64,000 nucleotides of DNA, taken from assembly GCF_013520985.1 (NCBI RefSeq), contig NZ_JACDTY010000001.1:434001-498000 (forward strand). The letters are read 5' to 3'. The notes beneath the pieces were generated by a model, which was not told the DNA's origin, did not search any database, and saw only the letters and a program-made list of their open reading frames with translations. Below are positions 1 through 9,141 of the stretch, piece after piece. The stretch comes from Mesorhizobium neociceri (GTDB lineage Bacteria; Pseudomonadota; Alphaproteobacteria; Rhizobiales; Rhizobiaceae). The position numbers and the translations under genes were made by a program. Positions within the stretch are counted from its first letter, which is position 1. Each line of letters opens with the position of its first letter.

Positions 1-1075
1 AGAGTTCTTCCGCCGGTTCGCAGCCCACCGACAGGCGCACGAAGCCGGGCGGAACGGCATCGCCGCGCTTGGCGCGCCGTTCGGCGGAAGTGTGGACGCC
101 GCCGAAGGAGGTTGCCGCCTGCATCAGCGTGCAGTTGTTGATGAAATCCTCGGCCTTGTCCTCGGAGGCGAGTTCGAAGGAGACGAGAAAACCGAAGCGC
201 TCCATCTGGGCGCGGGCGAGGTTGTGCGACGGGTCGCCTTCCAGCCCGGGATAGCGCAGGCCGCTCACCGCGTGATGGTTTTTCAGACGCTTCGCGATAA
301 CCTCGGCGGAAGTGCACATGCGGTCGAAGCGTACGTCCAGCGTCTCCAGGCCGCGATGCACCAGCCATGCCTCGAACGGCCCGGGAATGCCGCCGGCGGT
401 CTCGCGCCAGCCGGTGACGGCGGCGATGATGTCGGGGTTGCGGCTCGCGACATGGCCGAACAGCACGTCGGAATGACCATTGGCCGCCTTGGTGTCGGCT
501 GCAACGACGATGTCGGCGCCGAGATCGAGCGGACGCTGGCCGAATGGCGTCATCGTCGTATTGTCGACGACGACCATCGCGCCCGCCCGGTGGGCGGCTT
601 CGGCGACGGCTGTGATGTCGCAGATGTCCAGTCGCGGATTTGACGGGGTCTCCACATAGACAAGGCGATAGCCGTCGAAGCCGCCGTCGAGGAAGGTCGA
701 TGTCGGTCTAAGATCATAGGCGATGCCGAACGGCTTGAGGAAACGTTCGGCCAGCGCCCGCGTGGCGTGATAGCCGTCCGAAGGCAAAAGGACGCGGTCG
801 CCTGTTTTCAGCAGGCCAAAGAACACCGCCGAGATCGCCGCCATTCCCGAGGGAAAGCCGACGCAAGGCGCGTCTTCCAGATGCGCCAGCATGTGCTCGA
901 CCGCGTCCCAGGTGGCGTTGCTGTAACGGCCATACTGGCTGTAGCCGGCGCCATCGCCCGGGTTGTGGAAAATGGCGGCCATGGTCAGGGGCAACGGGAT
1001 GGGATCGCCTTTGGCAAGCCCGTCGCGACGCAGATGGGCAAGGGACGCCGCGCGTGACCTGGCTGTTTCGGGCAT
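1..1075 (-). CDS. Cys/Met-metabolism PLP enzyme (cystathionine gamma-lyase / beta-lyase type), 3' end outside window
   Basis: The minus-strand frame is open from an ATG at 1075 to the window edge, giving 358 residues of a normally ~380-400 residue enzyme, so the C-terminus is missing. It is a fold-type I PLP enzyme of the trans-sulfuration family, which acts on cystathionine or related thioethers. Visible hallmarks are YSQYGRYSNAT (substrate/PLP loop), FPSGMAAI (phosphate-binding turn), VETPSNPRLDI, VVVDNTT and the PLP lysine, Lys196, in AADTKAANGHSDV. The usual active-site context is SATKYxGGHSD, so this member is a little divergent there. Sequence does not separate gamma-lyase, beta-lyase and gamma-synthase. 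It diverges from mraZ across a 405-bp gap. Confidence 0.88.
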   Translation of the reverse strand, partial: MPETARSRAASLAHLRRDGLAKGDPIPLPLTMAAIFHNPGDGAGYSQYGRYSNATWDAVEHMLAHLEDAPCVGFPSGMAAISAVFFGLLKTGDRVLLPSDGYHATRALAERFLKPFGIAYDLRPTSTFLDGGFDGYRLVYVETPSNPRLDICDITAVAEAAHRAGAMVVVDNTTMTPFGQRPLDLGADIVVAADTKAANGHSDVLFGHVASRNPDIIAAVTGWRETAGGIPGPFEAWLVHRGLETLDVRFDRMCTSAEVIAKRLKNHHAVSGLRYPGLEGDPSHNLARAQMERFGFLVSFELASEDKAEDFINNCTLMQAATSFGGVHTSAERRAKRGDAVPPGFVRLSVGCEPAEEL

Positions 1076-1263
1076 GGATTTTCAAACCTCGTTGCTGAGC
1101 GGAAAGACGGGCTGACGCTATGCGCGGCAGCGGTGCATCGCAAGCCGCCTCCGGTTGGGCCAAGCCCGCTCTAAACCCTTCGTTAGGCTTAATGGGAGAT
1201 AAAGACGGGAGCGTCGTCAAAGCTGCTCTCACCGGTTGTGGCGCGCGCGTTTGTGAAGCCTGA

Positions 1264-1298
1264 TCCCGTTGACGCCCATAGTGCCCCATGATATCCCA
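1264..1298 (-). promoter_or_regulatory. Array of four MraZ-type boxes (TGGGN repeats, 10-bp period)
   Basis: Read on the minus strand, the boxes are TGGGA (1298-1294), TGGGG (1288-1284), TGGGC (1278-1274) and CGGGA (1268-1264), each separated by exactly 5 bp. MraZ in E. coli binds TGGGN direct repeats with 5-bp spacers and represses its own operon. The array lies 183 bp upstream of the mraZ start, inside the 405-bp gap (1076-1480) shared with the divergent PLP enzyme. Its orientation is opposite to mraZ. I see no other confident signal in that gap. Confidence 0.75.
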
Positions 1299-1480
1299 TT
1301 TCGATACCAAAGCCTTCGTTCCGCGTCAGGGTAAAGCGTACGCCAATCGGGCAGCCGCAGCGGCTGTGCGTTTGCAGGGTTTTGCTGTTGGGACCGAAGC
1401 AGATTTTCGGCAGGGGACGCGCTTCGGCGCGGACGAAAACATGGAGAGGGGTGCGGCGGCGGAAGCGGCTGTAGCGTGTC

Positions 1481-1939
1481 ATGGACCGGTTTCTGTCAAG
1501 CGCGGTGAACAGGATCGATGCGAAGGGGCGGGTCTCCGTTCCGGCGCATTTCCGCGCGGTCGTGCAGAAGCGTGGCTATTCGGAGCTCTATGCGCTGCGT
1601 GGCCTGGACGTTCCGGTGATGGATGTCGGCGGTCTCGATTTGCTCGACCGCTACGAGCAGCGCATCGCGCTGGAAGACCCCTTTTTGCAGACGGCGGACG
1701 ACATGTCGTTCTTCTGCCATGGCGACGGGACGTTCCTGAAACTCGACCAGGACGGCCGCATCACGATGAGCGATTTCATCCGCGAACATACGGGCATCAC
1801 GAGCGAAGTGGCCTTTGTCGGCCGCGGCAATTTCTTTCAAGTTTGGGAACCGGGGCGGCTTGCCGCCTATGGAGCGCAGGCGCGCGCCCGGCTTTTGCAG
1901 CTTCGGCAGGGGACGAAGCCTGGGGAGCGACCGGAATGA
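1481..1939 (+). CDS. mraZ: MraZ transcriptional regulator
   Basis: This 152-residue protein has two AbrB-like swapped-hairpin repeats. The first carries the family DxxxR signature (Asp13-Arg17 in [11 protein letters not shown]) and the second has the matching DQDGRITM. MraZ forms a ring-shaped oligomer that binds TGGGN repeats and controls the dcw cluster. It is the first gene of the cluster, and its stop overlaps the start of rsmH (ATGATGA arrangement). The array of boxes at 1264-1298 is its expected target, so autoregulation is likely. Length is typical for the family. Confidence 0.96.
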   Translation: MDRFLSSAVNRIDAKGRVSVPAHFRAVVQKRGYSELYALRGLDVPVMDVGGLDLLDRYEQRIALEDPFLQTADDMSFFCHGDGTFLKLDQDGRITMSDFIREHTGITSEVAFVGRGNFFQVWEPGRLAAYGAQARARLLQLRQGTKPGERPE

Positions 1940-2952
1940 TGGCGGATCACGGCGATGATATCAGCGCCGTTGGCGGATCGGTCCGCCACATTCCGGTCCT
2001 CCTTGCCGAAGTGCTGGAAGCGCTCTCGCCCAAAGTCGGCGATGTGATCGTCGACGGCACGTTCGGCGCGGGTGGCTACACCAAGGCGATCCTGGCAAGC
2101 GGCGCCTCGGTGGTGGCGATCGATCGCGATCCGGACGCCATTGCTGCTGGACGCAGCCTGGAACAGCAATCGGGCGGCAGGCTGAGGCTGGTGCAAGCGC
2201 CGTTCTCGACGCTGGACGAGCAGGTCGAAAGCGCCGACGGCGTGGTGCTCGACATCGGCATTTCCTCCATGCAAGTCGACCAGGCCGAGCGCGGCTTTTC
2301 GTTCCGCGCCGACGGGCCGCTCGACATGCGCATGGCGCAGGCCGGTTTGAGCGCCGCCGATGTCGTCAATTCGTTCAAGACGGGCGATCTCGCCCGCATC
2401 TTCGGTTTCCTTGGCGAGGAGCGCAACGCCGGCCGCATCGCCCGCATGATCGAGAGCCGCCGCGAAAAACGTCCGTTCGAGCGCACGCTCGACCTTGCCG
2501 ACGCCATCGAGACGCATATCGGCCGCGCGCCGAAAGACAAGATCCATCCGGCCACCCGCGTCTTCCAGGCGCTGCGCATTTTCGTCAACGATGAACTGGG
2601 CGAACTGGCCAAGGCCCTGGTCGCCTCCGAGCGCGTGCTGAAGCCCGGCGGGCGGCTTGCCGTGGTGACATTCCATTCGCTGGAAGACCGTATCGTCAAG
2701 CGCTTCATCGCCGACCGTGCCGACGCGGTGACCGGCTCGCGTCATATGCCCGAGGCGCATGCACGCAGCGCGACCTTCCGCAAGGCCGGTGGCGGCGTCA
2801 CGCCCGGTGATGCCGAAATATCCGCCAATCCGCGGGCGCGCTCGGCCAGACTGCGCGCTGCCATCCGCACCGAGGCGCCGGCGCGCGCCGGCGATCTTTC
2901 GATTTTCGGCCTTCCAAAGCTTCCCGGCATCCAGGCGCCGCGAGAGAGGTGA
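1936..2952 (+). CDS. rsmH: 16S rRNA (cytosine-1402-N4)-methyltransferase RsmH
   Basis: The protein is 338 residues if translated from the first of two adjacent ATGs at 1936 and 1939. It uses S-adenosylmethionine to N4-methylate C1402 in 16S rRNA at the ribosomal P site. The SAM-binding motif is [11 protein letters not shown] (around Asp40). It is followed by the family blocks [32 protein letters not shown] and [13 protein letters not shown]. The open frame extends much further upstream through mraZ, but homology begins only at MADHG, and the 4-bp overlap with mraZ fits translational coupling. The former name is mraW. Confidence 0.97.
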   Translation: MMADHGDDISAVGGSVRHIPVLLAEVLEALSPKVGDVIVDGTFGAGGYTKAILASGASVVAIDRDPDAIAAGRSLEQQSGGRLRLVQAPFSTLDEQVESADGVVLDIGISSMQVDQAERGFSFRADGPLDMRMAQAGLSAADVVNSFKTGDLARIFGFLGEERNAGRIARMIESRREKRPFERTLDLADAIETHIGRAPKDKIHPATRVFQALRIFVNDELGELAKALVASERVLKPGGRLAVVTFHSLEDRIVKRFIADRADAVTGSRHMPEAHARSATFRKAGGGVTPGDAEISANPRARSARLRAAIRTEAPARAGDLSIFGLPKLPGIQAPRER

Positions 2953-2956
2953 ATAA

Positions 2957-3352
2957 GTGTTTCGAACCAGCGACATAGTCCTGATCGCCGTCATGGTCTC
3001 GGCCGCGGCCCTGACCTATAAGGCCAAGCGCGAGGCCGAGGAACAACTGGCTTCGGTGCAGAAGATCGAAGCGCAAATCCGCTACGAGGAGGACACGATC
3101 GACCTGCTCAAGGCCGACTGGAGCCTGCTGACCCAGCCGTCGCGCCTGCAAAAGCTGGCTGAAACCTACAAATCGCAGCTCGCACTCGAGCCGGTCAATG
3201 CGCGGCAGATCGTCGGGATCGACGATCTTCCGGCAAAACCGCTCAACATCGAGGACCTGTCGTCGCAACGGCTTGGCGGCATGGCGGACAATTCCGGCAA
3301 AGGACCAGCCGACGGCAAGGATCCCGTGGTGACCGGAGCCATCGTCCAATGA
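2957..3352 (+). CDS. ftsL: Cell division protein FtsL
   Basis: This is a small bitopic protein of 131 residues starting at GTG 2957. A short cytoplasmic N-terminus is followed by a membrane segment at about residues 6-22 and then a charged, heptad-like periplasmic helix (AKREAEEQLASVQKIEAQIRYEED cut short here as AKREAEEQLA through about residue 60). FtsL pairs with FtsB and joins FtsQ in the divisome, where it helps activate FtsWI. The C-terminal tail is low in complexity. Assignment rests on size, topology and position between rsmH and ftsI; FtsL sequences are poorly conserved. The last codons overlap the ftsI start (ATGA). Confidence 0.88.
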   Translation: MFRTSDIVLIAVMVSAAALTYKAKREAEEQLASVQKIEAQIRYEEDTIDLLKADWSLLTQPSRLQKLAETYKSQLALEPVNARQIVGIDDLPAKPLNIEDLSSQRLGGMADNSGKGPADGKDPVVTGAIVQ

Positions 3353-5091
3353 CCATCGGGTTTCCAACGAGCGCCAGACTTCCGTCGATCGGCAAATTGC
3401 TGAAGCGCCGCGCAAGGACCGGTGAGGACGGCTCGATCGTCGTCGAGGGCGCGCGCAAGGCGACCGGCGGCAAGGCCAAGACCCGCATCATCATGACGAT
3501 GGCGGTGTTTTTCGGCATCTATTCGACCATCGCCGGGCGGCTGGTCTATCTCGGTTTCCAGTCCCCCGACATGTCGGGCGGGCCGCAAAGCCGGGTGACG
3601 GCGTCGCGTCCCGACATCGTCGACCGCAACGGCGAGGTGCTGGCGACCGACATCAAGACGGCGTCGCTGTTTGCCGAGCCGCGCCGCATCGTCGATGCCG
3701 ACGAGGCGATCGAGAAGCTGTCGACCATTTTGCCTGATATCGACCCCGAGCAGACCTACCACAAGCTGAAGAGCGGCGCCGGCTTCGTCTGGCTGCAGCG
3801 GCAGCTGACGCCCAAGCAGCAGGCCGACATCATGCAGCTCGGCATTCCCGGTATCGGCTTTCGCACCGAAAAGCGCCGCTTCTATCCGGCCGGCGTGACC
3901 TCGTCCTACATTGTCGGCCTCACCAACATCGACAATCAGGGCATCTCCGGCATGGAGAAATACATCGACGAGCAGGGGCTGAGCGACCTGCAGGCGTCGG
4001 GGCTTGCGATCGCCAAGGATCTGAAGCCGGTGCAGCTGTCGATCGATCTGCGCGTCCAGCATGTGGTGCGCGACGAGATCGCCGCCGGCCTGGAGCGCTA
4101 CCGCGCCATGGGCGCCGGCGCCGTCGTGCTCAACATCAAGACCGGCGAAGTGGTGGCGATGGCCTCGGTGCCGGATTTCGATCCGAACAACCCCTTCAAT
4201 GCACAGGACAAGGATCGGCTGAACCGTATGTCGGCCGGCCTCTACGAGATGGGCTCTACGTTCAAGAGCTTTACCTCGGCTATGGCGCTCGATTCCGGCA
4301 AGGCTAACATGAACAGCCGTTTCGACGCGTCACACCCGATCCGTGTCGGCCATCAGGCCATCCACGATTTCCATGGCAAGAACCGCGTGCTGTCATTGCC
4401 GGAGGTGTTCCTTTACTCCTCCAACATCGGATCGGCCCGTGAGGCCGAAATGGTCGGCATCGAGGGGCACCGCGAATTCCTGCATCGCCTTGGCCTTTTG
4501 GACAGGATGCAGACCGAACTGCCTGAAGTCGCCCGCCCGACCGAGCCGAAGGTCTGGAAGCAGGTCAACTCCTTCACCATCGCGTTCGGCCATGGCGTGT
4601 CGACGACACCGCTGCAGGCCGCTGTCGGCTGCGCGGCTCTGATGCAGGGCTACCTGATCCCGCCGACTTTCCTGGTCCGCAGCGAGCAGGATGCCATGGC
4701 GGTGGCCAAGAGAGTGGTCAGCGAAAAGACTGTGGAGGGCATGCGCTACCTCTACACGCTCAATGCCGAGAAAGGCTCGGCCAGAAACGCCAGGGCCCCC
4801 GGCTACCGCGTTGGCGGCAAGACTGGAACGGCCGAGAAGGTCATCAATGGCCGCTACTCGAAGGAACTGAATTTCAACACCTTCGTCGCTGCCTTCCCGA
4901 TGGACGATCCGCAGTATCTGGTGTTTACGATCGCCGACGCCCCGCACCCGGAAAAGCCTGGTATGACCGACGTCGCCGCCAACAATGCGGGTGTTATGGC
5001 CGGAAACATCATCAGGCGGGCAGCCGCCATGCTTGGCGTGAAGCCAGATTTCAGCCATGAAAATGCTGCAACGCTGGTTTCCTATCAGTGA
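3349..5091 (+). CDS. ftsI: Septal peptidoglycan transpeptidase FtsI (PBP3)
   Basis: The protein has 580 residues: one N-terminal membrane anchor (about residues 45-65), a class B PBP dimerisation domain, and a C-terminal penicillin-binding transpeptidase domain. The catalytic motifs are all present: SxxK as STFK (Ser303-Lys306), SxN as SSN in YSSNIGSAR, and KTG in VGGKTGTAEK. It cross-links septal peptidoglycan as partner of FtsW. It overlaps ftsL by 4 bp. A 55-bp gap with a hairpin separates it from murE, the first real break in the cluster. Confidence 0.97.
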   Translation: MTIGFPTSARLPSIGKLLKRRARTGEDGSIVVEGARKATGGKAKTRIIMTMAVFFGIYSTIAGRLVYLGFQSPDMSGGPQSRVTASRPDIVDRNGEVLATDIKTASLFAEPRRIVDADEAIEKLSTILPDIDPEQTYHKLKSGAGFVWLQRQLTPKQQADIMQLGIPGIGFRTEKRRFYPAGVTSSYIVGLTNIDNQGISGMEKYIDEQGLSDLQASGLAIAKDLKPVQLSIDLRVQHVVRDEIAAGLERYRAMGAGAVVLNIKTGEVVAMASVPDFDPNNPFNAQDKDRLNRMSAGLYEMGSTFKSFTSAMALDSGKANMNSRFDASHPIRVGHQAIHDFHGKNRVLSLPEVFLYSSNIGSAREAEMVGIEGHREFLHRLGLLDRMQTELPEVARPTEPKVWKQVNSFTIAFGHGVSTTPLQAAVGCAALMQGYLIPPTFLVRSEQDAMAVAKRVVSEKTVEGMRYLYTLNAEKGSARNARAPGYRVGGKTGTAEKVINGRYSKELNFNTFVAAFPMDDPQYLVFTIADAPHPEKPGMTDVAANNAGVMAGNIIRRAAAMLGVKPDFSHENAATLVSYQ

Positions 5092-5099
5092 TTCTTAGG

Positions 5100-5127
5100 G
5101 GCGCGCCGGCAACTGCGCGCTATTTTG
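5100..5127 (+). terminator. Weak terminator- or attenuator-like hairpin between ftsI and murE
   Basis: GCGCGC at 5101-5106 can pair with GCGCGC at 5115-5120 across an 8-nt loop, followed at once by TATTTTG. The short GC stem plus a short T-rich tract looks like a weak intrinsic terminator. Because murE follows only 20 bp later in the same direction, it may reduce rather than end transcription. GCGCGC is self-complementary and can occur by chance in GC-rich DNA. Confidence 0.4.
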
Positions 5128-5146
5128 TTGAGATAAACGGGGTTCG

Positions 5147-6601
5147 ATGCACCTGAGAGATTTAGCCGGTATCCTGCCTGTCGAGGGAACAGCTTCCCGC
5201 GATCTGGAGGTAACCGGGATTTCGTCGGATTCCCGTCAGGTAAGGCCGGGCGTCGTCTTTTTCGCGCTCGCCGGCAGCAAGGCGGATGGTGCTGCCTATG
5301 CCGCCGATGCGGCTAGGCGCGGCGCGGCGGCGATCGTTGTGGGCAAAGCCAGTTCCGTTACCGGCCTGTCTGTCCCGGTTCTCGCTGTCGATGACCCTCG
5401 CTTGGCGCTGGCGCTGAGTGCCGCGCGCTTCTTCGGCAAGCAGCCGGAGACCATGGTCGCGGTGACCGGCACCGCGGGCAAGACTTCGGTCGCAGCCTTC
5501 GTCAGGCAGATCTGGGGGCAGGCCGGCTTTGCCGCGGCGTCGATCGGCACCACCGGCGTGGTGGCGCCGGGCCGCAACGACTACGGGTCGCTGACCACGC
5601 CCGATCCTGTGGCCTTACACCAGCTGCTCAAGGAATTGGCTGAGGCCGGTGTTACCCATGCCTCGATGGAAGCCTCCAGCCACGGTCTCGACCAGCGCCG
5701 CCTCGACGGCGTCAAGCTCGCTGCCGGCGGCTTCACCAATCTCGGCCGCGACCACATGGATTACCATCCGACGGTCGAGGACTACCATCGCGCCAAATTG
5801 CGCCTGCTCGATACGCTGCTGCCGAAAGGCGCGCCGGCCGTCATTTTTGCCGACGATCCGTGGTCTGCGCCGACGATCAAGGCAGCGCAGACAGCGGGGC
5901 TCAATGTGCTGACGGTCGGCCGCCATGGCGATTTCCTGCGCCTGAAGCGGGTCGAGCACGAGCGCCATCGCCAGCGCGCCGAGGTGGAAGCCGACGGCGT
6001 GCTCTACGAGATCGACCTGCCGCTGGCTGGCGACTTCCAGATCGCCAATGCCCTGGTTTCGGCAGGCCTAGCGATTTCCACTGGAACACCAGTCGCCAAG
6101 GCCTTGATGGCATTGGAGAAACTCCAGGGCGCGCCGGGCCGGCTCGATCTTGTCGGCGCGACCGCGAACGGCGCGCCGGTCTATGTCGATTATGCCCACA
6201 AGCCGGATGCGCTGGAAAATGTGCTTGCCGCGGTGCGCCCGTTCACCACTGGCCGCGTCATCGTCGTGTTCGGCTGCGGCGGCGACCGCGACCGGGGCAA
6301 GCGGCCGATCATGGGCGAGATCGCCACGCGGCTCGCCGATGTCGTCATCGTCACCGACGACAATCCGCGCTCAGAGGTTCCGGAAACCATCCGCGCCGCG
6401 ATTTTGGCGGCCGCGCCCGGCGCCATCGAGATCGGCGACCGCCGCAAGGCGATCCACGAAGCGGTCGCCATGCTGAAGGCCGGCGACACGCTGATCGTTG
6501 CCGGCAAGGGCCATGAAGAAGGCCAGACCATCGGCGCCGAGACATTTCCTTTCTCTGATCATGAGGAAGTCCGCTCTGCGTTGCGGGAGCGGGCCGCATG
6601 A
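5147..6601 (+). CDS. murE: UDP-MurNAc-L-Ala-D-Glu: meso-diaminopimelate ligase MurE
   Basis: MurE (484 residues) adds the third stem-peptide residue to UDP-MurNAc-Ala-Glu using ATP in the cytoplasm. The N-terminal UDP-binding domain includes [12 protein letters not shown]. The ATP-binding loop is TGTAGKT (residues 107-113; TGTNGKT is commoner). The substrate signature DNPR (Asp405-Arg408) marks selection of meso-DAP rather than lysine. The C-terminal Mur ligase domain ends with VIVTDDNPR and GKGHEEGQ. The last codons overlap murF by 4 bp. The start ATG follows the hairpin region. Confidence 0.97.
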   Translation: MHLRDLAGILPVEGTASRDLEVTGISSDSRQVRPGVVFFALAGSKADGAAYAADAARRGAAAIVVGKASSVTGLSVPVLAVDDPRLALALSAARFFGKQPETMVAVTGTAGKTSVAAFVRQIWGQAGFAAASIGTTGVVAPGRNDYGSLTTPDPVALHQLLKELAEAGVTHASMEASSHGLDQRRLDGVKLAAGGFTNLGRDHMDYHPTVEDYHRAKLRLLDTLLPKGAPAVIFADDPWSAPTIKAAQTAGLNVLTVGRHGDFLRLKRVEHERHRQRAEVEADGVLYEIDLPLAGDFQIANALVSAGLAISTGTPVAKALMALEKLQGAPGRLDLVGATANGAPVYVDYAHKPDALENVLAAVRPFTTGRVIVVFGCGGDRDRGKRPIMGEIATRLADVVIVTDDNPRSEVPETIRAAILAAAPGAIEIGDRRKAIHEAVAMLKAGDTLIVAGKGHEEGQTIGAETFPFSDHEEVRSALRERAA

Positions 6602-8031
6602 GCGTGCTGTGGACCGCCGATGCGCTGGTCGACGCCATGGGCGGACGGCCGCTCGGGCCGATGCCGGAGGGCATATCGGGGATCTCGATCGACAGCCGCA
6701 GCCTGCAGCCGGGCGATGCTTTCTTCGCCATCAAGGGCGAGGCGATGGATGGCCATGATTTTGCGACCGCGGCGATCAAGGCCGGCGCCGGCGTGCTGGT
6801 TGTCGCCGAAGGAAAATTGCCGTCGCTCGGGCGGCTGACGGCGCCGATGATCGTCGTGCAGGATGTGCTGGCGGCTCTAGAGAAACTCGGTGTTGCCGCC
6901 CGCGCGCGCTCCAAGGCGAAAATTATCGCGGTGACCGGCTCGGCCGGCAAGACCACCACAAAGGAAGCGCTGCGCCATGTGCTGTCGGCCGTCGGCAAGG
7001 TGCATGCCTCGGCGCAGTCGTTCAACAACCACTGGGGCGTGCCGCTGACCTTGGCGCGCATGCCCGACGATTGCGACTACGCGGTGTTCGAGATCGGCAT
7101 GAACCATCCCGGCGAGATTCGGCCGCTGGTCAAGATGGTCCGGCCGCATGTCGCCATCGTCACGCTGATCGCCGCCGCTCATCTCGGCTTCTTCAAAAAT
7201 CTCGACGAGATCGCCAAGGCCAAGGCCGAGATTTTTGAAGGGATCGAGCCCGGCGGTGCTGCATTGCTCAACCGCGATGATGGGCGCTGGAAGCTGCTCG
7301 ACAAAATGGCACGCGCGGCCGGCGTCGAACATGTCTTCGGCTTCGGCGAAAATGCGCGCTCGACCTACAAGCTCACCAAATGTGAGCTGCATGCCGATCA
7401 TTCCGACATCACCGCCAGGATCGGCGGGCAGGATGTGACCGCTCGCATCGGCGCGCCCGGCCGCCACATGGTGCAGAATGTGCTAGCCGTACTAGGCGCG
7501 GCGCATCTCGCTGAAGCCGACATCGGCAAGGTGGCGGAGGCGCTGGCCGATCTCTCTGCCGAGCGCGGCCGCGGCAAGCGCCATGTGCTGCGTCATCCCA
7601 AGGGACCGATCACGCTGATCGACGAAAGCTACAACGCCAATCCGGCATCGATGGCTGCTGCCATGGCGCTGCTCAACGCGACGCCTGTCACGGGCGAGGG
7701 CCGGCGCATCGCCGTGCTCGGTGACATGCTCGAGCTCGGCGACCATTCGGCCAAGCTCCATGCCGCCCTAGCCGAATTGATCGTCGGCACCGGGACGCAG
7801 ACGGTCTTTCTCGGCGGTCCGGAAATGCAGGCGCTGGCCGATGTGCTGCCCGCCGAGATTGCGACGGAATACCGCCCAGGCGCCGAAGAGCTGAAGCCAC
7901 TGCTGTTGTCGGCGCTGAAGGCCGGTGACGTGGTGATGATCAAATCGTCGAAAGGCATCGGCTTTTCAAAACTGGTCGAGGCCTTGCTCGGCAAATATCC
8001 GGCGGAAGCCGCAGGCACGAAACAGAACTAG
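6598..8031 (+). CDS. murF: UDP-MurNAc-tripeptide: D-Ala-D-Ala ligase MurF
   Basis: MurF (477 residues) joins D-Ala-D-Ala to the UDP-MurNAc tripeptide with ATP, finishing the pentapeptide. It shows the N-terminal substrate domain ([20 protein letters not shown]), the P-loop TGSAGKTT (around Gly114-Thr120), the central motif [11 protein letters not shown], and the C-terminal [11 protein letters not shown] block typical of MurF. It is translationally coupled to murE by a 4-bp overlap, and mraY begins 19 bp after its stop. Confidence 0.97.
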   Translation: MSVLWTADALVDAMGGRPLGPMPEGISGISIDSRSLQPGDAFFAIKGEAMDGHDFATAAIKAGAGVLVVAEGKLPSLGRLTAPMIVVQDVLAALEKLGVAARARSKAKIIAVTGSAGKTTTKEALRHVLSAVGKVHASAQSFNNHWGVPLTLARMPDDCDYAVFEIGMNHPGEIRPLVKMVRPHVAIVTLIAAAHLGFFKNLDEIAKAKAEIFEGIEPGGAALLNRDDGRWKLLDKMARAAGVEHVFGFGENARSTYKLTKCELHADHSDITARIGGQDVTARIGAPGRHMVQNVLAVLGAAHLAEADIGKVAEALADLSAERGRGKRHVLRHPKGPITLIDESYNANPASMAAAMALLNATPVTGEGRRIAVLGDMLELGDHSAKLHAALAELIVGTGTQTVFLGGPEMQALADVLPAEIATEYRPGAEELKPLLLSALKAGDVVMIKSSKGIGFSKLVEALLGKYPAEAAGTKQN

Positions 8032-8050
8032 TTCCGGGAGACGGAATCGC

Positions 8051-9133
8051 ATGTTTACATTGCTCGTCGATTTTGCGGACAAGATCTCTGTCTTCAATGT
8101 CTTCCGCTACATAACCTTCCGCACCGGCGGCGCGCTGATCACCTCGGCGCTGATCGTCTTCATCTTCGGGCCGACCATCATCAATTCGCTTCGGCTCAGG
8201 CAAGGCAAGGGCCAGCCGATCCGCGCCGACGGGCCGCAGACGCATTTCAAGAAGGCCGGCACGCCGACCATGGGCGGGCTGATGATCCTGTGCGGCATCG
8301 TCGGCTCGTCGCTTTTATGGGCGAACCTCTCCAGCATCTATGTCTGGGTGGTGCTTCTGGTGACGCTGGGCTTCGGCTCGATCGGCTTTTACGACGACTA
8401 TCTCAAGGTGACGAAGCAGTCGCATCTCGGCTTTTCCGGCAAGGCGCGGTTGGCGCTGGAATTCGTCATCGCCGGCATTGCGGCCTGGGCGATCATGCAC
8501 AATGGCCAGGCGCCGTTCTCCTCGTCGCTGACTTTCCCCTTCGCCAAGGAATTCATCATCAATCTCGGCTGGTTCTTCGTGCCGTTCTCTTGCTTCGTCA
8601 TCGTCGGCGCCGGCAATGCGGTGAATTTGACCGATGGCCTCGACGGGCTGGCAATCGTGCCGATCATGATCGCCGCGGCCTCCTTCGGCGTCATCGCCTA
8701 TCTCTCTGGCAATGCTGTCTTCGCCGAATATCTGCAGATCCATTTCGTGCCCGGCACCGGCGAACTGGCCGTCGTGCTCGGCGCTGTCATCGGCGCCGGC
8801 CTTGGCTTCCTCTGGTTCAACGCGCCGCCGGCGGCAATCTTCATGGGCGACACTGGTTCGCTGGCCATGGGCGGCCTGATCGGCACCGTCGCGGTCGCCA
8901 CCAAGCACGAGATCGTGCTGGTCATTGTCGGCGGCTTGTTTGTCGTCGAAATCCTGTCGGTCATCATCCAGGTCGGCTACTTCAAGATGACCGGCAAGCG
9001 CGTCTTCCTGATGGCGCCGATCCACCACCATTTCGAAAAACTCGGCTGGACTGAAAGCCAGGTGGTGATCCGCTTCTGGATCATCGCCGTCATCCTGGCG
9101 CTGGTCGGCCTGTCGACCCTCAAGCTGAGATAG
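8051..9133 (+). CDS. mraY: Phospho-MurNAc-pentapeptide translocase MraY
   Basis: This 360-residue polytopic membrane enzyme (about ten hydrophobic segments) transfers phospho-MurNAc-pentapeptide to undecaprenyl phosphate to form lipid I. Family motifs are visible: [19 protein letters not shown] near the N-terminus, the metal-binding [31 protein letters not shown] and the histidine-rich [11 protein letters not shown] loop. It sits between the cytoplasmic Mur ligases, as expected for the first membrane step. Confidence 0.98.
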   Translation: MFTLLVDFADKISVFNVFRYITFRTGGALITSALIVFIFGPTIINSLRLRQGKGQPIRADGPQTHFKKAGTPTMGGLMILCGIVGSSLLWANLSSIYVWVVLLVTLGFGSIGFYDDYLKVTKQSHLGFSGKARLALEFVIAGIAAWAIMHNGQAPFSSSLTFPFAKEFIINLGWFFVPFSCFVIVGAGNAVNLTDGLDGLAIVPIMIAAASFGVIAYLSGNAVFAEYLQIHFVPGTGELAVVLGAVIGAGLGFLWFNAPPAAIFMGDTGSLAMGGLIGTVAVATKHEIVLVIVGGLFVVEILSVIIQVGYFKMTGKRVFLMAPIHHHFEKLGWTESQVVIRFWIIAVILALVGLSTLKLR

Positions 9134-9141
9134 GAGCCCGC

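Noticed and set aside
1076..1260. Possible SAM-II riboswitch leading the trans-sulfuration gene, as these occur before met genes in alphaproteobacteria
   Set aside because: I looked on the minus strand for the conserved pseudoknot segments of SAM-II and did not find them.
714..1310. Open frame on the minus strand upstream of the PLP enzyme
   Set aside because: It is out of frame with the real enzyme and shows no protein family pattern; it covers the MraZ box array by chance.
1288..1935. Long open frame in front of rsmH that would add over 200 residues
   Set aside because: It overlaps mraZ in another frame, and RsmH homology starts only at MADHGDD; GC-rich DNA keeps such frames open.
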